The translations under genes and the position numbers were made by a program. From Excoecaria cochinchinensis (lineage: Eukaryota; Streptophyta; Magnoliopsida; Malpighiales; Euphorbiaceae), in assembly GCA_947683425.1 (NCBI GenBank), contig CANTUQ010000078.1, positions 3,722,001-3,786,000 of the forward strand: 64,000 nt of DNA, in the 5' to 3' direction. Shown piece after piece: positions 11,430 through 22,689 of the stretch. Numbering within the stretch: position 1 is the stretch's first letter; every line of letters starts with the position of its first letter. The notes under the pieces are model-generated. The model had not been told where the DNA came from. It saw only the letters and a program-made list of their open reading frames with translations, and ran no database searches.

Positions 11430-11865
11430 TTGTTACTTTATCCTTATTATCACCACCGCCATCGCTGCTGCCGCCACGCTCGCTACACCTCCGCCGCCAC
11501 TATCATCACACCGCCGCCACTGCCGCCACCACCACTGCCACCACACAAAACCACACTACCGCCGCCTCCACTACCACACTGCCGCCACTGCCACAACCAC
11601 ACTACTGCTATTGTTGCCTCCATCACCACACCGCTGTTGCCTCCACCACCACCACCACACTGCTGCTGCCTCAGCTGCTGCCTCCACCACTGCTACTACC
11701 ACCACACTGCCACTGCCACTACCACCACACTGCCACTGCCTCTACCCCCATACCACTGCCGCCTCCATCACCATAGCTACATCACCACCGCCACCACAAC
11801 CACACCGCCGCCGCCGCCGCCACACTGCCACTGCCATTACCACCACAAAAATTATTATTATAATG
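11430..11865 (+). repeat. CCA/CCG-rich imperfect trinucleotide repeat
   Basis: About 430 bp dominated by CCA, CCG and ACTGCC triplets on the plus strand. It is open in two overlapping frames only because of composition (His/Pro/Thr- or Ala-rich). There is no periodic domain and no signal of a real gene. Strongly strand-asymmetric (C over G). Confidence 0.75.
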
Positions 11866-11879
11866 TACATGAATAATTT

Positions 11880-12527
11880 AAAAATATGATAATATTTTTA
11901 AATATACAAAATAGTTTTCTAAAAAATAAATAATAAAACTAAAAATAGTTTTTGGATTTTAAAAATAAAAAATTAAAAACGTAAAATATTACTGAACACA
12001 CCCTTAGTTATTATGTTTTCAAAAAAAAAAATTCTATCCACTTTTTATACCATGTTACTTTTTTTTATATAATATTGTTTAAATTGGTATCTTTAAATAT
12101 TCATTAAATAAATATTAATGTATTTTTTTATAATTTTTATAAATGAGTGTTAATTTGGTGTGTACGCATGTAGCATCGTTTACATGATATATTTTTATAA
12201 ATGAGAATAATTTTTATAAAAGAAAAAGAATTTTATCCTCAAAATTTTATATGATAGCCAATTTATCACTAACAATATATTTTCTTTTCACTTTTTTTGA
12301 GAATTTTTTTTCAGTTAAATCATTATAATTTATTTATTTTTTTAAAAGATTATAATTTTTTTGCTACAATTTATACTTTTTTTTAATTATTGTGTTTTAA
12401 ATTTAAACTTTTACATCCCGAAGATACATATATACGTATATTGGGATTAAGCTTGAGATAGAATTCCCCCACAAGCTAGTTAATCCAAAATGACACATAT
12501 AAAGTCATATATTAACACGTTTAGTGT
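11880..12527. other. No gene seen
   Basis: Very AT-rich sequence with poly-A and poly-T runs. Nothing supportable apart from the possible element arm noted for 11880-12005. Confidence 0.5.
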
Positions 12528-12537
12528 TGTTACTTAA

Positions 12538-12629
<92 letters not shown>

Positions 12630-13091
12630 GGTGGAAAAGTCTTTATCTGAAGAGAAGAGGTAGGACCGATCGGATGAGAAAAATCCTGCAAGAAAGAGTG
12701 CCCAGTCGGACCAAGCGTGAGCACTCCGAAACTTAAGTTAGTAGCTTAGAGAGAGAAAGTGCTTTTAGAGATAGAATGCTAGAGATTCAATACCTGGAGC
12801 CATCGTTGGCTGGCCTATTTATATGAGATGGTTAAGGGGCACTTGAGTGACTAAGGAGTGATTACTGGCAGTCAGAGTAGGTATTCGGCGATTTGACAGG
12901 GAGCAGGTGGAAGGCATAGGCGCTGCCTTGTGTCAGACGGATGATGGGACTGGCGGTCACATCATCCGATCGGGCATGTGCGCTGCCTAGGAGCTCGTGC
13001 CTGCTACTCTTTGCTGTTGGGCCTTGGGCCTTGCTAGCCTATTGGGCCGGCTAGATGGGCCTTGGTGCAAATGATATTTGCTGAGTTATCA
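12528..13091 (-). repeat. Putative 3' LTR of the Tat-type Gypsy element
   Basis: Read on the minus strand it begins TGATAACT (13091 downward) directly after a polypurine tract and would end AGTAACA at 12528, an imperfect TG...CA pair. A TATA-like ATATAAATAG lies on the minus strand (12815-12824). The outer part holds the (ATT)n run. The right border is well supported by the polypurine tract; the left border is a guess from the terminal palindrome. No second copy exists in the window. Confidence 0.55.
12538..12628. repeat. (ATT)n microsatellite, about 30 copies
   Basis: Ninety-one bases of uninterrupted ATT. The poly-leucine frame over it is an artefact. Confidence 0.97.
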
Positions 13092-13107
13092 CTTGTTTCC
13101 CCTCAAC
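13092..13107 (-). other. Polypurine tract of the Tat-type element
   Basis: Minus-strand GTTGAGGGGAAACAAG lies immediately before the TGATAACT start of the LTR. It is the expected plus-strand primer site for reverse transcription of a minus-oriented element. Confidence 0.6.
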
Positions 13108-13624
13108 AGGTCCGATCGGGCATGAATTTGCCATTGAACTTCTGTTTGGATGGAGTCCGTTTTGAATTGTCCCGATCCGAAGGCATTCATTGGCGGGATT
13201 TTAAATTTTAAAAGGCGGTCATCTGAAGAGACGCGTCTGCTCAGACAGCTGTTTTTATTTAATGCTGTGCGTACTCTGAGGGTGACACTTCGTTCTTCGT
13301 ACAGCCATAATGTATTTAACACGTGGCATTCTTTTAGTGGCGAGATGGTTGGCGTATTCCAGAAGCTTTGGCCTATAAATGGGGCGATTTCTGGAGGATT
13401 TTTCTTTACTTTTTGCGATTCCTAGCGAAACTCTGCCAAACTGTTTTCTTGACTCCCAGACTTCAGCAATCATCCTTTACTTTTCCCTCAAATTTTCTAA
13501 GTCTTTTTTACCAAGTAAGTGATTCCTCTTCTTCTGCTTTCTCTTTATCTTTCATTTTTTCCCCTGCATTCATCCTCTTAGAAATTAGACAATTGCATAT
13601 ATCCCCCCTTTTTCTTTGTTGAAG

Positions 13625-16245
13625 ATGGCTTCCAGCAGTGGCGAGGTATTAGACAGGAGTTTTTTGGATGGGTACAAAGACAAGCCAACAGTTGAGCTGT
13701 GCTCTCGATTGACCACTGGGGAGGTGGCTGAAGTCCCCACCAAATACGGCTTTCCTAATGACGTATCTATAGTAGCCTGCCTGGATTCGATGGCAGTGAC
13801 AGATGGGCCATTCAGGGGGCATAATAACGAGTGGTTCATCTGTCACCTCTAGAGCTTGGATGCCGGCATGCGCCTTCCCTTCGGCGCTTTTGAGATTGCT
13901 GTGCTGGAAGGATACAGCATCGCCCCCTACTAATTGCATCCAAACGAATGGAGAACGGTGGGTTGCTTCAAAATATTGTGCCTTATGGAAGGAGTAGCCC
14001 CGACCCTTGAACTTTTCACACACTTTTTTTATGTTTCGTGCCGAAGTAATGGGTCGGAGTTCTTCTTTACCAGCCGACCGAAGAAGAAGCTCATCAACAT
14101 CCCCACTTCGATGAAGGGGTTCAGAGAAAGATACGTCCTGGTGGGAAGGAAGGGTGGCTTCGGAGTGAGTCTGGCCCGATCGGCTGGGGCTAAGGTTTTG
14201 AAGAACCAAGCCGCCGGTCAGCCTATGTACGAGGTCGTTATCCAAAAGTTAATGGATGCTGTGGCCCGGAAGGGGGGGCCCTATGAGTCAAAACAGTTGT
14301 TGGAGGCATTTCAGGGGCCCCCTGCCCTCGGGACCGCTCCAAATATCGAAGTCACCATATCTGTCGAATGTGAGCATTAGGATCGGGCAGACCAATTTGT
14401 TATAGAACACGAACCATGCATTACATTTGCATGAAATAAGCATTTTAGCGAAAAACTTATCTTGCTTGTGTTTTTGTTGCAGCTGAAATGGCAGGAAGAA
14501 ACGACATCACTCGGGAGTTAGGCAGTCGGGTTGCTGCCAAGAGAGGGGCCAACTTGAAGGTAGCAAAAGGCGGAGGCTCATCAAGGCGTTAGAGGTGGAA
14601 ACGGGTCGAGGGCCGTCGGGCACTTCCTCCGCTGCCGCGCCCATTCCTGCCAGTTCCTTATCCGCTGCTGCTTTGATCATTTTTGCTCCAGTTCCTGCGG
14701 CTGCAACTGTCTTGGCGCCTAGCATACCCGTGGTCGTCTAAGAACCTTCAGCACCTAGATTAAATAAGGACGGTTGGACGCCGCGGAGGGAGCGGATTTT
14801 GTGGAATGAACCAGAGGAGGAGGAGGGGCCTGAAGCTGTTTGCCTTCCTGATCTTCAATCTTTAAGGGAGTCGGCCCAGGGGAGGGTGGCACGCTTGGAT
14901 GAGGCTGCGTAAAGGTAGTTGGAGGAGAATGCCCGAAGGAAGGTCACAGAGATAGTGGCCGAGGTAGACGCTCGGGTGGCTGCTAAGGGTAAGGACATTG
15001 CTCAAAGTGAGCCACACCGTTGAAGTGACAGGCGTTCGAAGCCCATGAAGGAGTTCTTGCAGGAGAACATCGGTAGTGACTGGTCGATCGAACAAGTGGC
15101 CAGTCACCTTTGCCGGGGTATGCTCTAGGAAGGCGACTTCAAGGAGATGAACGACGCTAACTTACTTTCACGGGAGCGCAGCATGTTCTGTAGCCAGGTT
15201 ATGGAGGTAAGGATTTACTCCGTCATCACATGAGACGTAATGAAGTTTTTCCCCCACTAATGAAGTGTTTTTTGCTGTCTTAGCTGTCTAGGAAGGGCTT
15301 GCGGCTACACAGCATGGCACATGTGCTGAAGGGCAAGGCTGAAGATGCTGCTAGGCTACGCGCTGAGGCCGAAGCTAGCCATGACTCTGCTCGAAAGGAG
15401 GTCTCTTCCCTCCGATCGAAGGTAGTTACCTTGAAAAAGGAATGTTCCGCCCTTCGATCGGAGGCGCAATCGTCAAAGAGGGAGGTTGCTCAAAGTACAC
15501 AGGAGCTGAAGGCTCGCCAGGCTGAAGTGGACCGGCCGAAAGGAGACATTGCTCGCTTGGCCGTCTATAGTGCCCAGTGTCGGAGGTTCGAGTGAACACA
15601 CTGGATGCCGAGTGCCAGGAGCTGAGCGGAGACAATGCTAAACTTAAGCTGGAGTGAGCCAAACTCAGGACAGAGAGAGACCAAGCTCTGGCAGAGTGCG
15701 GCCAGTTGCGCACCGAGAGGGAGGCACTGAGAGCGTCTGTACAGGAGAAGGAAACATCCTGGAAGGAGAAACTCGATGCGGAGCTCGCCTCTTAAAGGGA
15801 ACAGCTTCTCGATCAGCTGGCAGAGGCACAGGCAACTTTACTTTCACGCTTAATCTATGAAGCTGGAAGGCTTTTTCCTGATGCCGACCTCAACTTGATG
15901 GAGGATCCAGTGGCCTTACCCGATCCTCCTTCTAGCAAAGATGAGGAGGAGCCCCCGAGAGAGGAGGCAGCTGAGAGAACTTCGGAGGGAGGTCCTTTGC
16001 CTATCGAGGTTGAGCCAACTGTACCTTCAGTTGGAGGAGCTGAGCCGGGTCTGCCCGTCGAGCCCGTCTCGAAGGGAGCAGCTGAGGCTTCCCAAGGCGC
16101 TGTCGGTCCCTCTCAGGCTGCCGGTGAGTCCCTGGTGGCGTCGGATGCCAATCGCCCTCATTTGGTCCTGGAGCCAAGCATAGAGCCCCCCGAGAGCCAG
16201 TCCTCGACCCCTGCCGATATAACCATTGTAGATATAGAGAATTAG
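13625..16245 (+). pseudogene. Antisense additional ORF of the Tat element, Transposase_28 (PF04195)-like, with introns
   Basis: Read against the direction of the element. ATG at 13625. The conserved block LDAGMRLPFGAFEIAVLEGY, then SIAPY, HPNEWRTVGCFKILCLMEGV and PTLELFTHFF (13856-14030), matches the domain Pfam calls putative gypsy type transposon. A GT-AG intron fits 14370-14482 and a second fits 15207-15283. The middle exon is Ala/Glu-rich. The third exon (15284 on) encodes a long heptad-rich coiled coil rich in E, A, K and R (AEDAARLRAEAEASHD, KKECSALRSEA). The last part (15895-16245) is a Pro/Glu/Ser-rich tail ending ITIVDIEN and a TAG. Premature stops (13850, 13931 and others in the middle and coiled-coil parts) and frame slips make this copy inactive. 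Antisense ORFs between integrase and 3' LTR are known in Tat elements such as Grande. The function is unknown. Confidence 0.75.
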
Positions 16246-17150
16246 CTTAAGAACTTAGATTAGCTTTTTTTCTTGTACATTCCGTTGTTGTACCGAACTT
16301 GTAAATTATTCATCCAATTTTATTCAATAAAATGGTCTTTTTTCTTCGTAAAGCGTGATTGGCGACAATTAAATTTTGTCAAAGTTAAAACCTGTGGACT
16401 TGCACATATTTAGCTAATCTTAAAATATGATTTGTAAAGTTACATGAAATTTGCAAATACTTCCTGAATTAGAAGATCTTCAAAGTTCGATCATAATTTA
16501 ATTGTGAGCATAGTCTCAATCCATGTTGGATTTAGGACTGGGCGAATAGTTTCGTTCATCAAGCCAGTGCTTGGTTCGCACCGTGATCAGTGACCATTGG
16601 TGGGCACTTTAACTTGGGAGAAACTCGCCTTAACCCCGTTCCTCCTCTTGCATTTTTGGTTTGGAACATTTGTCAAACCTAGCGAATGAGATGGGGTGAT
16701 TAAAGTTGTTTCCGAGTTTTCAGATCGAGAATGTCATCGATCCTATCGGACAGAACGCGTCCTTTCAGGCGTTTCCGTATCTTTGGATTGGAAGCGTCGT
16801 CGACCCTAACGGACAAAGAGGCCTGTGGTTGGCCATTTTCGTAGTACTGGATCGGGAAGACCGTCGATGCCAACTCCTCCGATCCCCTTTCCATATCTTT
16901 GGATCGGGAGAATCATCGATCCTAACGGACGGGTCATCGGGCGCATAGCCATTTCCATATTTTCGGACCGGGAAGAGCGTCGGTCCTAATGGATTAGCTT
17001 TATTCTTTGAGGCAAAAAACTGTAACTTTCGCGTCTACAACCTGGGATGAACATCAAGTCTAGCGTATAAGTTATATCATGCATAAATTAGATAAGGATG
17101 GAAGAAAAACCATTTTGTTAATCAGACATTTGTCGAATTTGGATACATCA
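16246..17150. other. Non-coding spacer of the Tat element with degenerate tandem repeats
   Basis: Lies between the antisense ORF and integrase. At 16715-16995 a degenerate unit of about 70-85 bp recurs about four times, with the core TTTCC.TAT.TT.GGA..GG followed by a TCG.CGATCCTAACGGAC-type string. Tat elements commonly carry tandem repeats in this 3' region. No supported ORF. Confidence 0.65.
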
Positions 17151-18270
17151 CTACAAGTGGTACTTTTTAAGTACTTCGACATTCCAGCTTCTCGGGATGT
17201 CTTGACCCTCTATAGTCCAGAGCCTATATGTGCTTGGGCTTAAGACTTTGGAGACCTTGTAGGACCCTTCCCAGTTTGGCATGAACTTGCCCACTCCGGC
17301 ATTTCCCGAGCCTAAGTCCGCCCTTCTGAGCACTAGATCGCCGACATTAAAGGCTCTGGACCTCACCTTAGTATTGTGGTATCTGGCAACTCTTTGCTTA
17401 TAGGCAGCGATCTTGGTGTAGGCATCCTCCCTCTTTTCTTCTATCAGATCTAGATCTTGGCGTCTTTCTTGAGTATTCATCTGCTTGGAATAAAGCGCCA
17501 ATCGGTAAGATGGGAGGCCGACCTCTACCGGTATCATCGCTCCGGAGCCATAGACAAGGGAGAATGGCGTTTGATGAGTGCCCGTCCTTAGCGAAGTTCT
17601 GTACGACCACAGGACACTCTGCAGTTCCTCAGTCCAGTTGCTCTTTGCCTCGCCCAGTCGCTTTTTCAACCCTTCCAAGATGGTCTGATTAGAGACCTCG
17701 GTCATTCCATTGCTCTGGGGATGAGCGACTGACGTGAACCTCAGGTTGATATTAAGGCCTTGGCAAAAATTTCTGAAAGTGGAGCTGTCGAACTGCTTGC
17801 CATTGTCTGCAATAAAAATATTGGGTAAGCCATACCTGCAGATAATGTTCTTCCACGTGATGTTTTTAACCCTCTCGGCTGTGATTGTGGCCACAGGTTC
17901 AGCCTCAATCCACTTGGAAAAGTGGTCAACCGCTACTATGAGGAACTTCATCTGCTTCTTGCCTTGGGGAAAGGGTCCCAGAATATCAAGGCCCCACTAA
18001 TCGAATGGCCAAGTGATCCCGAACGGCTGTTGGTCTGCTCCGTGCTGCCTTATGATCCTCCCATGTATCTGACATTGCGGGCATCTTCTCACTTTTTCTT
18101 GAGCATCTTTGAGCATGCTGGGCCAGTAGTACCCCGTCTGGAGGGCTTTTCTCGCCATAGCTCTGCTCGCCTCGTGGGTGCCGCATATGCCTTCATGGAG
18201 CTCTCTGAGGATATAGTCTCCCTCTTCCTCCGTCACGCATTTGAGCCAGGGGTGACTGAAAGCTTTCTTA
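17151..18270 (-). pseudogene. Tat-type Gypsy integrase
   Basis: Integrase joins element cDNA to the host chromosome. On the minus strand, the zinc-binding N-terminus (HEGICGTHEAS, RRCPQCQ; 18080-18230) is followed by the catalytic core: D in ILGPFPQ..VAVDHFSKW (about 17930), D in IADNGKQF (about 17810) and E in MTEVSNQTILEGLKKRL (about 17695). The C-terminal domain follows (VGDLVLRR, GKFMPNWEGSYKV), ending WNVEVLKKYHL. The 266-codon stretch 17951-17151 is open. The only break seen is a TAG at about 17994-17996, in the linker before WGLDILG. The upstream half of the pol gene (gag to RNase H) is missing: the frame joins directly into Copia RT near 18260-18275. Confidence 0.9.
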
Positions 18271-18773
18271 GAGCTTTTGTTATATACACAATGGTCTTTA
18301 TCAATCATGTTGAACCCATTCGACATGATTGTTTCATGAAATCTCAAATACCATTGTCTAGAAGACTGTTTCAGGCCATAGATTGATCTTTTCAATCGGC
18401 AAACCTTATGTTCGCTGCCTTTTTCGATGAAACCTACAGGTTGTTCCATGTAGATTTCTTCATTCAGTTCTCCATTGAGAAAAACAGTCTTTACATCCAT
18501 TTGATGTAGCTTTAGGTCTAAACTTGCCACTATAGCAAGAATTAACCTTATAGACGTAAATCTCACAACAGGGGAAAAAGTCTCCTCATAGTTAATCCCT
18601 TCCTGTTGTGTGAACCCCTTAGCGACCAGCCGAGCTTTGTATCTTTCGATACTTCCATCAGCTTTTCGCTTCACCTTGAGAATCCATTTATTCCCAACCG
18701 GTTTGCGTCCTTCAGGTAGATCAACCAGTTCCCAAACACGGTTTGATCTCATAGATGCTATTTCTTCTTCCAT
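17997..18773 (-). pseudogene. Chimeric open frame: Copia RT first half fused to Gypsy integrase N-terminus
   Basis: A single uninterrupted frame of 258 codons crosses two superfamilies. Its first about 165 codons are Copia RT (motifs RSNRVWELVDLP, KWILKVKRKADG, RYKARLVAKGF, QMDVKTVFLNGEL, YGLKQSSRQWY, ending CVYNKSSK). It then runs directly into the Tat integrase start (KAFSHPWLKCV, LHEGICG, CPQCQ). The Copia catalytic YVDD box, which should follow CVY.K within about 20 residues, is absent. The join lies within about 18260-18275. No LTR, target duplication or linker lies between the halves. It cannot be a working RT. An assembly error must be excluded. Confidence 0.85.
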
Positions 18774-18842
18774 TACATTGATCCATTTTTCTTTAGCTGG
18801 GCATGAGAAGGCCTCTTTTATATTTTTAGGCTCTTCCCCGTC

Positions 18843-20465
18843 TTATGGGGTAATCAAAAGGGCTTCATTCAAGCCTTCGATCTCAAATCGTCGGCGAGGA
18901 ACACTTATCCTTTTAGACTTACGCAGTTCCGAATCTTGATAAACATGTCTCATATATTCATCGTAATTCGAAATACTCCCAGTGGGACCATGTTCCATAC
19001 TCCCACTGGAGGCAGGAATGCTCCCACTCAAATCAGGGTCTCGAACATCCGAATCATGTAGAGGAGGAAGATCTTGACCTTCTTCCTCTAATTCCCTCCC
19101 ACTCGGATGGAGTAATCCTGACGGTTCATCTTCCTGAGTTTCATAGAAAGTGAAATCTTGATTCATTTCGCCCAACTTTGAAAACTCATTTTCTAAGAAT
19201 ATGACGTCTCGTGATTCAAATTCAGTCACAGAACCATTCTCTTGCTCACCCATGAATACGTATCCTTTTGATACTTCAAAATATCTCACAAAGATACTCT
19301 TTTTACCTCTTGGTCCCAATTTACCAAATTTACTTGAGGTATCATGGACGTAAGCAGCACAACCCCAAGGTCATAGATGGCTTAGGTCAGGCTTCCGATC
19401 AGTCCACAACTCATAAGGTGTCGATGTGACTGATTTTGAGGGCACTTGGTTTATAACATATGTGGCAGTAAGTAAAGCATCTCCCCAATAGGAGATGGGC
19501 AAATTTGCTTCTGCCATCATAGATCTAACCATATCAAGGAGAGTCCTATTTCTCCTTTCCGCAATACCATTTTGTTGTGGAGTTCTGGGAATGGACAACT
19601 TATGTTCAATCCCTTTTTCATCACATAAAGCTTTAAATTTATCTGAAAGATATTCCCCACCTCGGTCAGTTCTTAAAGCTTTGATCTTTTTATCTAATTG
19701 ATTCTCAACTAAGTTCATAAAAGTTTTGAAGCAACTCAATGCTTCTGACTTGTGAGAAATCAAGTAGACATGACCATACCTTGTATAGTTATCTATAAAT
19801 GTGATGAAGTAGTAGGCCCCATGCCTTGCCCTCACATTCATTGGACCACAAATGTCAGAATGAATTAATTGCAATGGAAATTCATCTCTAGTTCATTTTC
19901 CGAACGATTTTCTCACTAGTTTTCCTTTAAGACAATGCTCATAAGTAGGCAATTCTACCTCATTCAAATCACCTAATAAACTAGCTTTGGCTAACCGACT
20001 CATTCGATTTTGCCCAATATGGTTTAATCTAGCATGCCATAATTTCACATGATTCTCATTATTATGTGAAGTAGAAGAGATTAAAGAAAAACTATTATTA
20101 TTTATAAAGTTAGGATCGATATCCAAAATAATGAAATTGTTCGAAATAAAACCAGAACCATAATAGACATCATCCAAACATAAGCGCACACTGTCATCTT
20201 TAAAGTGTAAATCAAAACCAAGTTTTAATAACACAAGAATATAAACTAAATTCCTACGAATATCTGGAGTATAAAGCACATCATGTAGGAGTAAGGTTCG
20301 GCCTTTGCGTAAGACTAATCTATACGCGCCAATCCCTTGAATTGGCACTCTTGCGTCGTTTCCCACATATATATATTTTGCTCCATATGGTATTCGTCGG
20401 AATTCTACAAAGGCATCTCGATCCTTTACTACATGGTACGTTGCTCCTGAATCAACCACCCACAA
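18843..20465 (-). pseudogene. Copia protease, GAG-pre-integrase and integrase
   Basis: Minus-strand continuation of the Copia pol frame. The protease active site reads WVVDSGATYHVV (20465). The GAG-pre-integrase zinc region has LWHARLNH (about 20040), but its first cysteine is Tyr (YEHC where the family has C..C). The integrase core has D in IHSDICGP, D in LRTDRGGEYLS and E in NGIAERRNRTL (19860-19550). Then come the Copia linker (PYELWTDRKPD) and the region before RT with FVRYFEVSKGYVF and ESRDVIF (19300-19180). All these pieces are in one frame, broken only by stops near 19890, 19368 and 18840. The frame differs from that of gag, so there is a frameshift at about 20470-20540. Confidence 0.92.
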
Positions 20466-20479
20466 AGGATGAAATTCAG

Positions 20480-21391
20480 TTAGTAATACAGAACTAGATA
20501 CACAAATTTCACTACTCTTGAGTTAGAATAGTGTACCTGATTGGGCACAGTGCAGTCTCTTGCATAATATCCTTTCTGTTGGCAGTTAAAACATTTCACT
20601 TTTGAAATATTTATCTTTTTCTTGCCTTTGGACCTTTTAAAATTCTGCTCCTTTTTCTGCCTTTTATTTCTCTTGGTAGGTTCCTTATCCCGACTTTTGA
20701 AGCCCTTACTTTTGTTCTGGTTTGAACTTGTTCCACCAGAACGGGACTGTGCCACATGCACCTCGGCATTGACCTTAATCGATGCCAATCTGTCCTCTTC
20801 TAGCTCCAAATGTCTTGCGATATCCTCAAATGTCTTCACACTATCCATATGAGTTAGTTGCAATTTCATATGCTCCCAACTCTTGGGTAAGGAACGGATG
20901 ACAGCTTGCACTTGCTGCTCGTCGGACAACTTATGACCATATTCACTAAGCTCGCTCATCATATTTTCCATCTCCCTGAGATATTTTCGCATTGAATGAT
21001 CAGCCTTCTTCTAATAAGTATCAAACTTGATCGTCAAAGATCAGAGCTTAGTTAGAGTCACTCCTCCAAACTTCTCCCGCAAAGCGATCCACAGATCCAT
21101 TGCGTTCTGATACTTGCGAAATTGTTTAGTTATATCATCCTCCATAGCACTCAGGAGAATGATACGAGCAGTGGAATTCTTTTTCTTCCATGCCAGATAT
21201 ACATCTCGGTCCCGCCTATGCTTGGCCGTGTTGCCATCCTCAGGTTCAGCCATAATCGAACTCAAGGTTTCAAAAGCCTCTTGCTCCTTTAGCACATACT
21301 GGATCTTCATACTCCAGATTTCAAAGTTGTCGCCATTTAATTTCAAGTATTTGTTTAATTTAGCGATAATAGATTTGGAAGCAGATGCCAT
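20480..21391 (-). pseudogene. Copia gag
   Basis: Nucleocapsid/capsid protein of the Copia element. The ATG at 21391 opens MASASKSIIAKLNKYLKLNG, followed by FEIWSMKIQYVL. The gag core continues (FRKYQNAMDLWIALREKFGG, then LREMENMMSELSEYGHKLSD, VIRSLPKSWEHM). A Lys-rich stretch leads to the zinc knuckle CFNCQQKGYYARDC near 20560. In the canonical CX2CX4HX4C knuckle the His is Tyr here, consistent with a C-to-T change. The two parts (21391-21041 and 20992-20480) share a frame separated by a stop at about 21012. Confidence 0.9.
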
Positions 21392-21894
21392 TTATATCCT
21401 CTGATTCAAATGGAACAAAGTTGCACGTTATTAGTGGAAGATTAGGCAATACATGTAATTTACTATACACCTGAAATAATAACCTAATAAAGTTTCTATT
21501 AGACTCAAATTCGAAAAGGTTACTTAGAGTACTAATTACCTTCTAAGTTCTAATGTCCAACTTTATAGGTTAAGATTTCATGCATAGTAAATCAGAATTA
21601 TTAGATTATTTAAGTTCTTAAACTTTTGAGGGATATTTTATTGGTTTTATTTTATTAAGTCTCTACTTAATAAACATGAAAATATTTTACTAATAAAATA
21701 TTGCAAGGCAATTAACATTTTAAAATAAACACATTTATTAAAAAAAATAATTAAATGCCATAAGAATAAACTCATTCATTCAACCAATAAATAAATCCAA
21801 TAATTCTCAAATAAGACACACATGCCAAATAATAATAATAGGAAATATAAATCCTATAAAATCAAATGCTAGCTATAATTAACACTCATGTCAA
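21392..21894. other. Copia leader, non-coding part next to gag
   Basis: AT-rich stretch between the extra leader ORF and the gag start codon. No coding signal. It might contain an intron of the leader, but I see no clear splice pair. Confidence 0.45.
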
Positions 21895-22410
21895 CTAATC
21901 TAGAAAACTAGATCTCCTCAAGACCTTTACTGACACAGGGACTGATTCTTTGACCAACTTCATCAATTCATAAGGTAACTCATAAGTTCGCTGATGAAGC
22001 CATGGACGATGCACTTTACGTCCACTTCTTAATTTCATAACAGATGGAATATTGCTCCTCAACACTCCTCTTTTGGCAACTCTAGCCAAAAAATGGATGA
22101 TAGATTTCTTATAAACTCTATCTCCTATGTACCAAGTAGTTTCCAAAAGCTCCCTCAGGACTGGATGATATTCAAAAGAGTTAACCAACGCTTTGATTTT
22201 ATCTCTGTCATCCCTTCCTAAGCTTAAACCTCCTATCCAAATGCACTCCTTCATTTGTTCATGCACAATCAATATATGACGCACTATAGCATCAATATCA
22301 TCAGCTCGAATGTTCCTCCGCATTCTCATTTTGCTTAGTGAGCGCACTCTTACATTTTTTAAAGCAATCCCATGCGGGGTTTTAGAAATCATAGGTGTCC
22401 TTATCATCAT
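21895..22410 (-). CDS. Extra 171-codon ORF in the leader of the Copia element
   Basis: Real ATG at 22410 (two in tandem) and no stop for 171 codons, while the neighbouring gag-pol has several stops. The protein is basic: an Arg-rich start (RVRSLSKMRMRRNIRADDID), then a mixed alpha-helical-looking segment (LRELLETTWYIGDRVYKKS), the string MKLRSGRKVHRP and a Val/Lys-rich end. I recognise no domain. It lies between the primer-binding site and gag on the same strand, where Copia elements normally carry no gene. It could be an additional ORF of this family, a captured host fragment or a chance frame. Coding status is unproven. Confidence 0.4.
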   Translation of the reverse strand: MMIRTPMISKTPHGIALKNVRVRSLSKMRMRRNIRADDIDAIVRHILIVHEQMKECIWIGGLSLGRDDRDKIKALVNSFEYHPVLRELLETTWYIGDRVYKKSIIHFLARVAKRGVLRSNIPSVMKLRSGRKVHRPWLHQRTYELPYELMKLVKESVPVSVKVLRRSSFLD

Positions 22411-22689
22411 TTCTGAAACACATTATAGAAATTCAAATGGTTAATACACTCATGTATAAACACATATGATTGAAACACATTTCAATCAATAAATAAGGAC
22501 ATGAAAACACATAATAAATTTTTCAAAATATTTTTAAAAATAGAAAACACATTTTCCATAATTATTTTATAATATTTATTTCAAAAAATAAAGAAAAATA
22601 TTTTATGGTCATCAAAAAATTTTGAAAAATAGACCAATAAATCATAAATATTTTGAAAAATATTTTTGCAAAAAAATAGAGCTGATTTG

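Noticed and set aside
11373..11889. Two overlapping 158-167 codon His/Pro/Thr-rich frames
   Set aside because: Open only because CCA/CCG triplets rarely give stops; two frames are open at once and neither has a domain.
12524..12736. Poly-leucine reading frame
   Set aside because: Translation of an ATT microsatellite; no domain outside the repeat.
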